Below are positions 1-9,251 of a DNA stretch of 64,000 bases, piece by piece. Position 1 is the stretch's first letter. Each line of letters begins with the position of its first letter. The notes below the pieces were generated by a model. It did no database searches and was not told the origin of the DNA. It saw nothing but the letters and a program-made list of their open reading frames with translations. Source of the DNA: Anthropogastromicrobium sp052273485 (GTDB taxonomy: Bacteria; Bacillota; Clostridia; Lachnospirales; Lachnospiraceae); NCBI GenBank assembly GCA_052273485.1, contig DAVZID010000005.1, positions 1 through 64,000 on the forward strand, written 5' to 3'. The position numbers were made by a program, and so were the translations under genes.

Positions 1-963
1 TACTCGGTTCTGCAAATGCTTGATTTCCTTTGCACTGTCCTGTACTCGTATCATAAGCTGCTGCATAATACGGAACTCCGTCATATTGATATTGAGTGTA
101 GGCTTCGGCGGCATATCCTGTTCACGGATAAGAGTTTGCAAAAAATCTTTCGCTTTGCTGACGATACTGCGGAACATATCGGGCAGCCAACCGCTTGTGC
201 GGATAGAACTGCTTGCCTTGTCCTGTATCTCGGTCTGCTTGATTTCCATAATCTTTGCCTCGGCTATTCCCGTAACAAGAGCCATATCCGCCGTCCTGTT
301 CCATTCCTGCCTTGCGGCCTTGTCGGCTTCAATCTCTGCGGCTTTGGGATTGTTCTTGCCGATTTTCTTTGTGGGCAGATACACGCTGTTTTTATCAAAT
401 ACCTTTAGGTGCTGTTCAGGGTTTTCAATATGGAGATTGATAAGGTTTGTATAAACCTCTTTTACCTCTCGAAGAAAAGGCTCGCTTTTGAAGCGGTCAT
501 CCTTTATAGCGAATAGGTGGCTCTCATAAACCTCTCCCTTTTTGATAACGGTGCAGCCTTGGCGGATTTTCCCGTCCTCGCCGGTTATCTCTTTCTTGGT
601 GCGTACCCTTTTACCTGTTTCATCATAAAATACGCTTCGGCTGGCAATCTTGATGTCAGCTTCGGGCAGTAAAGTCCTTTCGCTGAATATCAGATGAATG
701 TGGTAATTGGTCTTGCGTTTGTTGTGGTACAGTGCCGATACACATTCCACACCATACCTTTTACGGAACTCGTCCGTGAACCGTTCCAGCAGCTCCTGTG
801 GCTCGTACTGTGTGAAAGTTTCAGGCAGAGCGACAACCAGCTCCCTTGCTTCAATACACTTACCCTTTGTTCCGCTTCGCTTGGAATCTTGTTCCCATTC
901 GTCCTGATCGGCATTATGCCAGAACGAAAGGGCGGTTAAAATGCTTACGATTTCTGCTTTTTG
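1..963 (-). pseudogene. MobA/MobL-type plasmid relaxase, N-terminally truncated and running off the window
   Basis: An uninterrupted minus-strand reading frame of 321 codons runs from just inside an in-frame TAG (964-966) to the window edge. It carries the relaxase motif YHIHLIF (about codons 88-94), which belongs to the His-rich metal-binding site of MobA/MobL nickases, followed by a Lys/Glu-rich helical C-terminal part. The N-terminal region that normally carries the catalytic tyrosine is missing. The frame starts with a stop codon and no initiation codon or ribosome binding site, and the serC promoter follows within 100 bases. I infer a remnant of a mobilizable element whose left part lies outside the window. 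The family call is fairly secure; loss of function is inferred from the missing N-terminus. An assembly join between plasmid-like and chromosomal sequence is an alternative. Confidence 0.75.
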
Positions 964-1032
964 CTAAAGTTAATGACATTGTGAAAATACAGCGTTTTTA
1001 GAGGATTGAATAGATAAATTTTAATTTAGGTA

Positions 1033-1061
1033 TTGACTTATCACGCGCCTGGTATTATATT
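1033..1061 (+). promoter_or_regulatory. sigma-70 type promoter of serCA
   Basis: A -35 box TTGACT (1033-1038) and a -10 box TATATT (1056-1061) are separated by 17 bases. The start of transcription would be near 1068, giving a leader of about 90 bases before serC. Confidence 0.75.
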
Positions 1062-1071
1062 AGACTTCAAC

Positions 1072-1150
1072 ATGGTAAAGTACCATAGTAAATCACTGCA
1101 TCTCACCGGTCTATGACCGCCCGATAATATCTAATGCAGTGATAAGGAGG
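1072..1150 (+). promoter_or_regulatory. structured 5' leader of serC
   Basis: Three nested or consecutive inverted repeats fill this leader. ATGGTA/TACCAT (1072-1086) has a 3-base loop. A perfect 10-bp stem pairs ATCACTGCAT (1092-1101) with ATGCAGTGAT (1134-1143). Inside that loop lies a second hairpin, CGGTC/GACCG (1107-1119). The closing strand of the long stem ends directly before the ribosome binding site AAGGAGG (1144-1150), a good position for controlling translation. I do not recognise a known riboswitch class. The first dyad could instead be a protein operator. Confidence 0.6.
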
Positions 1151-1157
1151 TTTCTTT

Positions 1158-2243
1158 ATGGGAAGAGTTTATAATTTTTCCGCTGGTCCGGCCGTTCTGC
1201 CGGAGGAAGTACTGCAGGAGGCTGCAGCAGAAATGCTTGACTATCAAGGAAGTGGTATGTCCGTCATGGAAATGAGCCACCGTTCCAAAGTCTATGACAA
1301 AATCATCGAGGACGCAGAGGCTGATTTACGTGAATTGATGAATATCCCGGACAACTACAAGGTTCTGTTTTTACAGGGCGGCGCATCTCAGCAGTTCGCT
1401 ATGATTCCAATGAATTTAATGAAAAACAAAAAAGCAGATTACATTGTAACTGGCCAGTGGGCAAAGAAGGCTGCAAAAGAGGCTGAGCTTTACGGCGAGG
1501 TTAACGTTGTCGCTTCTAGTGCTGACAAAACATTTTCTTATATTCCAGACTGTTCTGATCTTCCAATCGATGATGATGCCGACTATGTTTATATCTGTGA
1601 AAACAACACTATCTACGGCACCAAATTCCACACACTTCCAAATACAAAGGGAAAAACACTTGTAGCGGATATCTCTTCCTGCTTCTTATCTGAGCCGGTT
1701 GATGTTACAAAATATGGTATGCTTTACGGCGGCGTTCAGAAAAATGTCGGTCCTGCCGGTGTTGTAATTGCAATAATCCGTGAGGATCTTATTACTGATG
1801 ATGTTCTTCCTGGAACACCTACCATGCTTCGCTACAAGATCCATGCAGATGCTGATTCTCTTTACAATACACCTCCATGCTATGGTATTTATATCTGCGG
1901 CAAGGTCTTCAAGTGGCTTAAGAAAATGGGCGGTCTTGAGGAAATGCAAAGAAGAAATGTAGAAAAGGCAAAGATCCTCTATGATTATCTGGATTCTAGC
2001 AAGCTGTTTCACGGTACAGTTGAGCCGTCCTCTCGTTCTTTAATGAATGTTCCATTTGTAACTGGCGACAAGGAGCTTGATGCCAAATTTGTAAAGGAAG
2101 CTGAGGCTGCTGGTTTTGTAAACTTAAAGGGTCATCGTACGGTGGGCGGTATGCGTGCAAGTATCTACAATGCAATGCCAAAGGAAGGTGTAGAGGCACT
2201 TGTTGCATTTATGAAAAAGTTTGAGGAGGAGAATTTGAAATGA
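1158..2243 (+). CDS. serC: phosphoserine aminotransferase
   Basis: A 361-residue PLP enzyme that converts 3-phosphohydroxypyruvate plus glutamate to phosphoserine and 2-oxoglutarate in the cytoplasm (serine pathway, step 2). The N-terminus MGRVYNFSAGPAVLP is the family hallmark. The PLP-binding lysine is in YGGVQKNVGPAG (about Lys195), and FLQGGASQQFAM near residue 71 is the phosphate/PLP loop. Length is typical. The start is fixed by AAGGAGG seven bases upstream. Its last codons overlap serA by four bases (ATGA), so the two are translationally coupled, and its own promoter and structured leader lie upstream. Pyridoxine synthesis is a known side role of the family. I am confident of the function. 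Confidence 0.97.
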   Translation: MGRVYNFSAGPAVLPEEVLQEAAAEMLDYQGSGMSVMEMSHRSKVYDKIIEDAEADLRELMNIPDNYKVLFLQGGASQQFAMIPMNLMKNKKADYIVTGQWAKKAAKEAELYGEVNVVASSADKTFSYIPDCSDLPIDDDADYVYICENNTIYGTKFHTLPNTKGKTLVADISSCFLSEPVDVTKYGMLYGGVQKNVGPAGVVIAIIREDLITDDVLPGTPTMLRYKIHADADSLYNTPPCYGIYICGKVFKWLKKMGGLEEMQRRNVEKAKILYDYLDSSKLFHGTVEPSSRSLMNVPFVTGDKELDAKFVKEAEAAGFVNLKGHRTVGGMRASIYNAMPKEGVEALVAFMKKFEEENLK

Positions 2244-3400
2244 AAAGTGTTTATTGCTTAAATCCAATTTCTAATGCCGGAATGAGCCGTTTTGATGATA
2301 CATACTGCATCGCTGATTCGATTGAAAATGCTGATGCTGTGCTTCTTCGCAGTGCTTCTATGCATGAAATGACACTTCCTGATTCTCTTCTTGCAATTGG
2401 ACGTGCCGGTGCCGGTGTGAATAATATTCCGCTTGATTCCTGCGCCAAAAAAGGTATCGTTGTTTTTAATACGCCAGGTGCAAATGCAAATGGTGTAAAG
2501 GAACTCGTTATTGCAGGACTCATGCTTGCTTCACGTGATATTGCAGGCGGCTGTCACTGGGTACGTGAAAATAAGAATGACCCAAATATTGCAAAGACAG
2601 CTGAGAAGGCAAAGAAGGCTTTTGCCGGAAATGAAATTAAGGGAAAGAAGCTTGGCGTAATCGGACTTGGTGCAATCGGTGTTCTTGTTGCAAATGCTGC
2701 AAGTGAGCTTGGAATGGAAGTTTACGGCTGCGATCCGTATCTTAGCATTCAGAATGCAGTTCGTCTCTCTCACCACATTACAATTGTAAAGGATAATGAT
2801 GAAATCTACAATCAATGTGATTACATAACCATTCATGTTCCTGCACTTGACTCTACAAAGGGTATGCTGAACAAGCGTGCTTTTGATCAAATGAAGGATG
2901 GTGTCAAGATCTTAAACTTTGCAAGAGATATTCTTGTAAATGATGCTGACATGGCTGATGCTCTTGCAAACGGCAAGGTTTCCCGCTATGTTACAGACTT
3001 CCCGAATCCAGCTGTTGTAAATATGCCTGGTGCACTTGTACTTCCTCATCTTGGTGCTTCAACTGAAGAATCTGAGGAAAACTGTGCTGTTATGGCTGTC
3101 AACCAGATTATGGATTATCTTGAAAATGGAAATATTGAAAACTCTGTCAACTATCCATCCTGCAACCTTGGCTACCGCAAAAAGGCAGCACGTATCTGTG
3201 TATGCCACTACAACAGACCAAATGTTATCAGTCAGCTGACTTCTCTTTTTGGTGAGGCTGGTGTTAACATCAGTGATATGGTTTCAAAAAGCCGCGGTGA
3301 ATATGCATATGCAATGTTTGATGTAGAAGCGCCTGTAAGTGATGAATTTGATAAAAAGTTGGAAGCAATGGAAAATATTATTCGCATCCGAATCTTATAA
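2240..3400 (+). CDS. serA: D-3-phosphoglycerate dehydrogenase
   Basis: A 386-residue NAD-dependent 2-hydroxyacid dehydrogenase that oxidises 3-phosphoglycerate to 3-phosphohydroxypyruvate, the first step of serine synthesis. The Rossmann motif GVIGLGAIG lies near residue 146. The catalytic Arg is in NFARDILVNDADM (near 229), and the Glu/His pair includes LPHLGASTEESEENC. A short C-terminal ACT-like domain (RPNVISQLTSLFGEAGVNISDM) suggests feedback control by serine. This is the short bacterial form without the extra intervening domain. It overlaps serC by four bases and is followed by an intrinsic terminator, which ends the operon. The order serC-serA is common in Clostridia. Confidence 0.96.
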   Translation: MKSVYCLNPISNAGMSRFDDTYCIADSIENADAVLLRSASMHEMTLPDSLLAIGRAGAGVNNIPLDSCAKKGIVVFNTPGANANGVKELVIAGLMLASRDIAGGCHWVRENKNDPNIAKTAEKAKKAFAGNEIKGKKLGVIGLGAIGVLVANAASELGMEVYGCDPYLSIQNAVRLSHHITIVKDNDEIYNQCDYITIHVPALDSTKGMLNKRAFDQMKDGVKILNFARDILVNDADMADALANGKVSRYVTDFPNPAVVNMPGALVLPHLGASTEESEENCAVMAVNQIMDYLENGNIENSVNYPSCNLGYRKKAARICVCHYNRPNVISQLTSLFGEAGVNISDMVSKSRGEYAYAMFDVEAPVSDEFDKKLEAMENIIRIRIL

Positions 3401-3403
3401 CAC

Positions 3404-3440
3404 AAAAAAGCAGCGATCAATCTGGTCGCTGCTTTTTTAT
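3404..3440. terminator. bidirectional intrinsic terminator between serA and the convergent gene
   Basis: AAAAGCAGCGA and TCGCTGCTTTTTT form a stem of about 10 bp with a short loop, with a T-run on one side and an A-run on the other. It can therefore end serCA on the plus strand and the 3441-4029 genes on the minus strand. Confidence 0.9.
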
Positions 3441-3938
3441 TTACAAAATTTCATCAATTTCTGCCTGTGTCATAGGCTTAATATGTGCCAGTGTATTTCT
3501 TGCATTTCTAAGCCTTGCAATCATTTTCCCATCTTCAAAAGCGACAGCTAGTCTCCCTAGTGATACCAGATGAGACAAGACGCCAATTTCCACATCCTCG
3601 GCATCATAAAACATTTCGCCGTATGCACCAGTGATTGGAAGAAGTGCTTCAATTCCTTTTCTGTAGCGCTCCACATAATCAGCGTAGCAATCAATTCCCT
3701 TATGGAATTTTCCCTTAAACCGCACCATACGATATGCTGCACTCATCAGCTCTGGATAAGCCTGTGTCATAGGAATACTCTTCATGCTCTCATATAATGC
3801 CTTCATTTCATAATCATATTCAATATGGTTCATAAAGAAATTGCGAAGGCAGGTAGACAGCATAAGATAATTTGTCAATATATCCTCATTCTGCGGATAC
3901 ATTGCAAAGATTTTGTGAGAATCATAGGAACATCTCAT
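3441..3938 (-). CDS. small all-helical protein with a HEPN-like Arg-x4-His motif
   Basis: A 165-residue protein that I do not recognise by name. It appears almost entirely helical, with no signal peptide or membrane segment. Near the C-terminus it has NARNTLAHIKP, where RNTLAH fits the R-N-x3-H motif found at the active site of HEPN ribonucleases and HEPN-fold partner proteins. The start overlaps the end of an upstream 35-residue frame (3922-4029), so translation is probably coupled. It converges on serA and shares its terminator. A toxin-antitoxin or RNA-processing role would be consistent with a HEPN protein and a small partner, but the motif is short and could be chance. A shifted start or frameshift linking the two frames is an alternative. 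Confidence 0.55.
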   Translation of the reverse strand: MRCSYDSHKIFAMYPQNEDILTNYLMLSTCLRNFFMNHIEYDYEMKALYESMKSIPMTQAYPELMSAAYRMVRFKGKFHKGIDCYADYVERYRKGIEALLPITGAYGEMFYDAEDVEIGVLSHLVSLGRLAVAFEDGKMIARLRNARNTLAHIKPMTQAEIDEIL

Positions 3939-4029
3939 TATCCTGCTGTACTTCCGTCATACAGCATAACAAACGCTCTGCACATGCCAGCAGATTCTTG
4001 ATTTGATTTTTCTGGTCTTTTTGAGTCAT
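3922..4029 (-). CDS. 35-residue small ORF upstream of and overlapping the HEPN-like gene
   Basis: ATG at 4029 follows AAAGGAGG by eight bases, a very good ribosome binding site. The product (MTQKDQKNQIKNLLACAERL...) is a charged amphipathic helix with three cysteines. It ends 17 bases inside the next gene, and the pair lies in a divergent-free, single-strand arrangement. It may be a translational leader, a small antitoxin-like partner, or the true N-terminus of the 165-residue protein joined by a frameshift. No function can be assigned. Confidence 0.5.
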   Translation of the reverse strand: MTQKDQKNQIKNLLACAERLLCCMTEVQQDNEMFL

Positions 4030-4155
4030 TCGCACATCCTCCTTTAAAACATCGTGTGGTTTTTGTTCAAATCGCCACCATCATATGACTATTTTACCAC
4101 AGGATTCATGCAAAAGCTACTTTTTTGCAGGGTTTAAACTAAAAAATTTACCAGC

Positions 4156-5406
4156 CTAATCTCTGCCGAAAAGATCTCGCGTATACACTTTTTCTTTTAC
4201 ATCCTCAAGACAGTTATCATAGCGATTTGCGATGATCGCATTGGAGATCTTTTTAAATTTCTCTAAATCATTTACCACAACTGATCCAAAGAAGCGTTCC
4301 CCATCTTTTAGTGTTGGTTCGTAAATAATAACTGTTGTTCCCTTTGCTTTGATACGCTTCATTACACCTTGAATGCTGCTCTGACGAAAATTATCACTGT
4401 TGCTTTTCATTGTCAGACGATAGACACCAACTATTATCTCTTTTTCTTTGCATTTATCCCAACTGTCATTGGCTTCATAGGCACCGGCAATCTCAAGAAC
4501 ACGATCTGCAATAAAATCCTTGCGTGTCCGATTGCTCTCAACGATAGCTTCGATTAAATTTTCTGGTACGTCTGCATAATTTGCTAAGAGCTGTTTTGTG
4601 TCTTTTGGTAAGCAATACCCTCCATAACCAAAGCTTGGATTATTATAATGTGTTCCAATTCGCGGATCTAAGCATACACCATCTATAATCTGCTTTGTAT
4701 TCAAACCTTTCATCTCCGCGTATGTATCAAGCTCATTAAAATAGCTGACGCGCAGTGCCAGATACGTATTGGCAAATAGTTTTACTGCCTCTGCTTCTGT
4801 AAAACCCATAAATAAGGTATCTATATTTTCTTTAACAGCACCTTCTTTTAGTAGCTCTGCAAACTTATGAGCCGCAGTCACAAGCCTTGGATCTTCCATA
4901 TCTGTACCGACAATAATACGACTTGGATACAGATTATCATAAAGTGCCTTACTCTCACGCAAAAATTCCGGACTAAAAATAATATTATTACAATGAAACT
5001 TTTTGCGAATCAACGTAGTATAGCCTACTGGAACCGTAGATTTTATCACTATAACAGCCTCTTGATTCCATTTAAGCACAAGTTCAATAACAGCTTCAAC
5101 AGCTGATGTGTCAAAAAAATTTCTTTTGCTGTCATAATTTGTCGGTGCTGCAATGATAACAAAATCGGCATCCTGATATGCTTCTTTGGCATCTAATGTT
5201 GCCATTAAATTTAGCTTTTTCTCTGCAAAATACGTTTCTATGTATTCATCCTGAATTGGAGCTTCTCTTCTATTGATCATCTCCACTTTTTCTGGCACAA
5301 TATCTACGGCTTTTACCTGATGATGCTGACTAAGCAGCACTGCCATTGACAGCCCCACATAACCGGTTCCTGCAACTGCAATCTTTAAATCTTTGAAGTC
5401 TCTCAT
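4156..5406 (-). CDS. UDP-glucose/nucleotide-sugar 6-dehydrogenase
   Basis: A 416-residue enzyme that oxidises UDP-glucose (or a related UDP-hexose) twice with NAD to give a UDP-uronic acid. The N-terminal Rossmann motif is VAGTGYVGLSMAV (about residues 10-22). The catalytic cysteine is in FGYGGYCLPKDTKQL, a hallmark of the family, and the C-terminal UDP-binding domain is present. Length matches the short bacterial Ugd type. It is the last gene of the EPS operon, 11 bases after the UDP-uronate epimerase, so the two should work in sequence to make UDP-glucuronate and UDP-galacturonate. UDP-ManNAc dehydrogenases share the fold, but the epimerase next door favours UDP-glucose. Confidence 0.9.
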   Translation of the reverse strand: MRDFKDLKIAVAGTGYVGLSMAVLLSQHHQVKAVDIVPEKVEMINRREAPIQDEYIETYFAEKKLNLMATLDAKEAYQDADFVIIAAPTNYDSKRNFFDTSAVEAVIELVLKWNQEAVIVIKSTVPVGYTTLIRKKFHCNNIIFSPEFLRESKALYDNLYPSRIIVGTDMEDPRLVTAAHKFAELLKEGAVKENIDTLFMGFTEAEAVKLFANTYLALRVSYFNELDTYAEMKGLNTKQIIDGVCLDPRIGTHYNNPSFGYGGYCLPKDTKQLLANYADVPENLIEAIVESNRTRKDFIADRVLEIAGAYEANDSWDKCKEKEIIVGVYRLTMKSNSDNFRQSSIQGVMKRIKAKGTTVIIYEPTLKDGERFFGSVVVNDLEKFKKISNAIIANRYDNCLEDVKEKVYTRDLFGRD

Positions 5407-5417
5407 TTTTCAATTCC

Positions 5418-6512
5418 TTATTTGTTGTGTTTATAAAATTGTGCATACCACTCTGCAAATTGTCTTAAACCTGTCCGTAAATCAGTGCTTGGTCGGTAGT
5501 CAAAATCACGTGCCAGCGCACTGGTATCTGCATAAGTCACTGGAACATCTCCAGGCTGCATCGAAACAAGCTTTTTATGCTTTTCAAACTCGTAATCTTC
5601 AGGCAGCACATTGGCACGCACAAGCTCTTTCTGAAGAATCTGCACAAAATCAAGCAAATTTTCAGGATTTTCGTTTCCGATATTATAGACGGCATGAGGT
5701 GCAGTCGGAAGTCCATCCTCGCCAAACTGTTTTTTCGGTGCTCCCTGCATCACGCGCAGTACACCTTCTGTGATATCATCAATATAAGTAAAATCACGTT
5801 TGCAGTTTCCATAATTGAAAATCTCAATCGTTTCACCCTTAAGCAGCTTATTAGTAAAGCCAAAATAGGCCATATCTGGCCGTCCTTCTGGTCCATACAC
5901 CGTAAAAAATCGAAGACCTGTAGCCGGAATATTATAAAGCTTCGAATATGCATATGCCATCAGTTCATTTGATTTTTTAGTTGCCGCATACAGACTTACT
6001 GGAGAATCCGTTTTATCTTCTGTTGAATACGGAATTTTCTGATTTCCACCATACACAGAAGAACTTGATGCATATACAAGATGCGCAAATTTATTTTCTT
6101 GGCAATTTAATTTTCTGCATGCCTCAAGAATATTATAAAAGCCAATCAAGTTCGATTGAATATAGGAATCTGGATTTGTGATTGAGTATCGCACACCAGC
6201 CTGTGCAGCCAGATTCACTACAATCTGCGGCTTATACTGTTCAAAAATTGTATCTACCATCTCTCTATCTGCAATATCACCTTTTCGGAATGTAAAATTT
6301 GCAAATTGCTCAAGCTCTTTTAATCTAGCTTCTTTTAAGCTGACATCATAGTAGGAATTCATATTATCAATTCCTATCACCTGTACATTTTTTATTTCTG
6401 TAAGAATGCGCTTTGCGAGACTTGCTCCAATAAATCCTGCTGCACCTGTAATTAGAATCTTCTTTCCTTCAAGCATAATGCGTTCTTTTTCAATCTTCAC
6501 CTTTATTGCCAT
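5418..6512 (-). CDS. NAD-dependent UDP-sugar epimerase, probably UDP-glucuronate 4-epimerase
   Basis: A short-chain dehydrogenase-fold epimerase of 364 residues. The NAD motif TGAAGFIGASLAKR lies near residues 22-35, and the catalytic Tyr-x3-Lys is in SLYAATKKSNELMAYAYS. The segment DNMNSYYDVSLKEARL is characteristic of the UDP-glucuronate 4-epimerase branch (LpsL/CapI type). It sits between the flippase gene (6-base gap) and UDP-glucose dehydrogenase, which would supply its substrate. An internal start at MLEGKKILITG (12 residues later) is possible; neither start has a strong ribosome binding site. Other UDP-hexose 4-epimerase specificities cannot be excluded. Confidence 0.85.
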   Translation of the reverse strand: MAIKVKIEKERIMLEGKKILITGAAGFIGASLAKRILTEIKNVQVIGIDNMNSYYDVSLKEARLKELEQFANFTFRKGDIADREMVDTIFEQYKPQIVVNLAAQAGVRYSITNPDSYIQSNLIGFYNILEACRKLNCQENKFAHLVYASSSSVYGGNQKIPYSTEDKTDSPVSLYAATKKSNELMAYAYSKLYNIPATGLRFFTVYGPEGRPDMAYFGFTNKLLKGETIEIFNYGNCKRDFTYIDDITEGVLRVMQGAPKKQFGEDGLPTAPHAVYNIGNENPENLLDFVQILQKELVRANVLPEDYEFEKHKKLVSMQPGDVPVTYADTSALARDFDYRPSTDLRTGLRQFAEWYAQFYKHNK

Positions 6513-6517
6513 TTTCT

Positions 6518-8029
6518 TTATCTGCCTTTTCTATTTACAATGTGATAAATTCCATTCAGTCTTTTTCCAGCTGTCACAATAATGACTGCCACATATACTG
6601 CCATAACAAGAATCGCCTTGATACAAAGACTCATCCAGCTTCCATACATCGAAAGCTTTGAAGCAAACCACCATGCAGCCGCTCCTGCTAAGGAAACTGG
6701 AAGCAAAAATCGTAAAAACGTATCGACAAAAAACTTCACGATATTTAAATGAAGCGCTGCCTTGTAATAAATATTAAGTATAAGAACCTGACCCAATATT
6801 ACTGCCCCTGCTGTACAAGAAGCCGCTCCGATCATACCGTATTTGGGGACAACAAGATAAGTAAAAACGCCGTTGACCACTGCCAATATACAGCAGACAA
6901 CTGCACGGAATTTATGCTTATTTCTTGCCTCCAAAATATTAATTCCGATACTCTGACAGCTCGGAATCATCAGTGAAAATGCCAGAATAAGAAATATTAC
7001 ATATACTTCCTCATATCCATCACCAAGCCATACAAGCAAAAACTCTTGTCCTACAATTCCAAAGCCAATCAGTGCAAGACTTAGAATCAAAAATTGAATG
7101 ACACCAACCTTTGTCATCAAGCGCACCGATGCTTCTTCTGAACTGTCGATAATACTCATCGCAGTTGCTCTCGGCAGAAAAATTCCAGATACCGCACCGG
7201 AAAATTTCTTATAAATTGTAACAAGATTCATGGCTACCGCATACACAGCAACCACCTCTGCGCTGACTTTCATACCAAGAATAACAGAATCTAGCTTCCA
7301 TAAAATTTGATCGGCAACAGATGCGATAAACACAAAAAATGTATAGACAAACAACGAATATATGTATTTCCACTTCCACTCATACAGATGAATTCTCATA
7401 TGAAGACGCGTCCATGCATACAATGCCTGACATATAATTACAGAAATATTTAATGCAAATACTGTACAAACAAGTGCGAATGATTTTCCGCCCCATTCTG
7501 CAACAGCAATTACCAATACAAGCTTTGCAATCTGTTTGATTCCAAGCACTGATCTTCCAAAGATAAAATGTTCTTCAGCATTGATCACACATTGGAAAAT
7601 CGCTCCTGGAAGTGATAAAATCAGATCAAGCAGTACAATCCAGAAGATTTTTCGTGCAATTTCAAGCTCTTGAACTGAAAATGAATTTCCAAATGCACTT
7701 CCAAGATTTTGATACATATAATATCCAATTACAAAAAGAATCCCTGAAATCACGCTGTAAATAACAAGTGATACTGCTAACAGATTTTCATATGCCTTTC
7801 GATCTTTTTGGACTCTGTACTTTGTCAAATATCGCACTAAAACATTGTGAATGCCAAAATCCATGATTGACATATAGCCAATCAGTGACGCAATCGTTGA
7901 GTACACGCCATATTCCGATTTTCCGAGCGCTTTTAGAAGAATCGGAACACTAACAAAACCATATATGATTGAAATCAATACATTTAAATATGAAATCAAA
8001 ACACCATACACTATATTTTTATTTTTCAT
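6518..8029 (-). CDS. Wzx-type polysaccharide flippase (MOP/PST superfamily)
   Basis: A polytopic membrane protein of about 503 residues with 12-14 predicted transmembrane helices and no soluble domain. It should flip undecaprenyl-linked repeat units across the membrane during Wzy-dependent EPS or capsule synthesis. The longer frame begins at 8107 inside the polymerase gene. I place the start at 8029 (MKNKNIVYGVLISYLNV) because AGGAGG lies about 11 bases upstream and this gives a typical N-terminal amphipathic helix. Its neighbours, polymerase and glycosyltransferases, support the assignment. Confidence 0.88.
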   Translation of the reverse strand: MKNKNIVYGVLISYLNVLISIIYGFVSVPILLKALGKSEYGVYSTIASLIGYMSIMDFGIHNVLVRYLTKYRVQKDRKAYENLLAVSLVIYSVISGILFVIGYYMYQNLGSAFGNSFSVQELEIARKIFWIVLLDLILSLPGAIFQCVINAEEHFIFGRSVLGIKQIAKLVLVIAVAEWGGKSFALVCTVFALNISVIICQALYAWTRLHMRIHLYEWKWKYIYSLFVYTFFVFIASVADQILWKLDSVILGMKVSAEVVAVYAVAMNLVTIYKKFSGAVSGIFLPRATAMSIIDSSEEASVRLMTKVGVIQFLILSLALIGFGIVGQEFLLVWLGDGYEEVYVIFLILAFSLMIPSCQSIGINILEARNKHKFRAVVCCILAVVNGVFTYLVVPKYGMIGAASCTAGAVILGQVLILNIYYKAALHLNIVKFFVDTFLRFLLPVSLAGAAAWWFASKLSMYGSWMSLCIKAILVMAVYVAVIIVTAGKRLNGIYHIVNRKGR

Positions 8030-8057
8030 TTGACATAAAGCCTCCTGCTGCTGTTTC

Positions 8058-9251
8058 TCATATATCACTTTCCTCTTTGCAAAACCACATTCCCAGAATA
8101 ATTCCAAGTATCAGCTGAATTACCTCATTCGTATATGAGACCGTTGCATATTCATTTGCCAGAAAACAAACAAGCAACACAACTATTAAACGATTAATTC
8201 CCTTATCTTTATGAAAATGCTTTAAGCAGATTATCAATTCCTTTCCTATCACTATATAATAAGAAAGAAAACCTACTATTCCTAAACATGCCAGCATCTC
8301 CGCAAAGTTGTTATGCGCATACAATCCATATGGATTGATCTGCTTGAAGTTGTGCAATCCAATTCCCGTAAACGGATATGCTTTAAAGGTATCCACCGCA
8401 AGCTTTACCATAACACCTCTGCTGTAGGTAGATTTGTCACCGCTTCCATTCAACACATATCCCCAAAGTCCATCCAGACGTTTTCCGATAATCTGGTACA
8501 GAAATTCAATATGATAAATTGCAACTAATAAAAGGGCTGCGCATAAAACGGCAGTTAAAATATAAAGAATCATTTTTCCCATACTTTTTGCCTTCGCCAC
8601 TGCAAGCAGCATAATACCTAATACCAACGTAAGAAGTGCTTTCTTTGAACCTGTCAAAAGAGCAACACAAAGCATTGGCACTCCGAGCAAAACAACCCAC
8701 TTTGCCTGCTTTTTATTTGGATGAAACAAAAGAATCAAAATCGAATAGCTGCAGCAGACACCGATCTGATTTGCATTGATTCCCCTAACTGTAAGGCGCC
8801 CTTTCAGCTTCTGTGTTCCTTTTATCAATTGACCAAGCGGAACTGTTGCAAGCAAGTAAAATGCTAGCACTGCACTCATTGCAATAAACATAGTCACTGC
8901 ACACTTTATATGCTTCTTCGTATCTTGGCTAAAGTAGATCACAAGTGCACATAACAGCAGCGTACTTTGCATTACAGATGGTAAATATCCCAATACAACA
9001 TCTGGATACATAGCCCAATATGCACTGCACGCACACCACCATAAAAATAAAATTCTGCTGATTATAACTTCCAGCAAAAATCCGCGATATAATTGCAATT
9101 TATAAAATGAAATGGCAATAAACAACAGCTGCATCACTTCTCTGATATGAAATGCACGAACTGCAAACATGGTAACTGCCATCATCAGACAAAAAAACAC
9201 ATTCCATATATCATCGCCTGAAATCAAAAGCTCTCTGCGTCGTCCATCCAT
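8058..9251 (-). CDS. Wzy-like O-antigen/EPS polymerase or ligase
   Basis: A 397-residue membrane protein with about ten or more transmembrane helices and a large periplasm-type loop containing YPFTGIGLHNFKQINPYGLYAHNNFAEMLA. The Gly-rich GIGLHNF...HN pattern is typical of the Wzy_C/O-antigen ligase family. It overlaps the upstream glycosyltransferase by 28 bases. Within the EPS operon it is the likely polymerase joining repeat units outside the membrane. Sequence conservation in this family is low, so the call rests on topology, the HN motif and context. Confidence 0.8.
   Translation of the reverse strand: MDGRRRELLISGDDIWNVFFCLMMAVTMFAVRAFHIREVMQLLFIAISFYKLQLYRGFLLEVIISRILFLWWCACSAYWAMYPDVVLGYLPSVMQSTLLLCALVIYFSQDTKKHIKCAVTMFIAMSAVLAFYLLATVPLGQLIKGTQKLKGRLTVRGINANQIGVCCSYSILILLFHPNKKQAKWVVLLGVPMLCVALLTGSKKALLTLVLGIMLLAVAKAKSMGKMILYILTAVLCAALLLVAIYHIEFLYQIIGKRLDGLWGYVLNGSGDKSTYSRGVMVKLAVDTFKAYPFTGIGLHNFKQINPYGLYAHNNFAEMLACLGIVGFLSYYIVIGKELIICLKHFHKDKGINRLIVVLLVCFLANEYATVSYTNEVIQLILGIILGMWFCKEESDI

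Noticed and set aside
8030..8107. 26-residue extension of the flippase
   Set aside because: It overlaps the polymerase gene by 50 bases, and a better start with AGGAGG lies at 8029.
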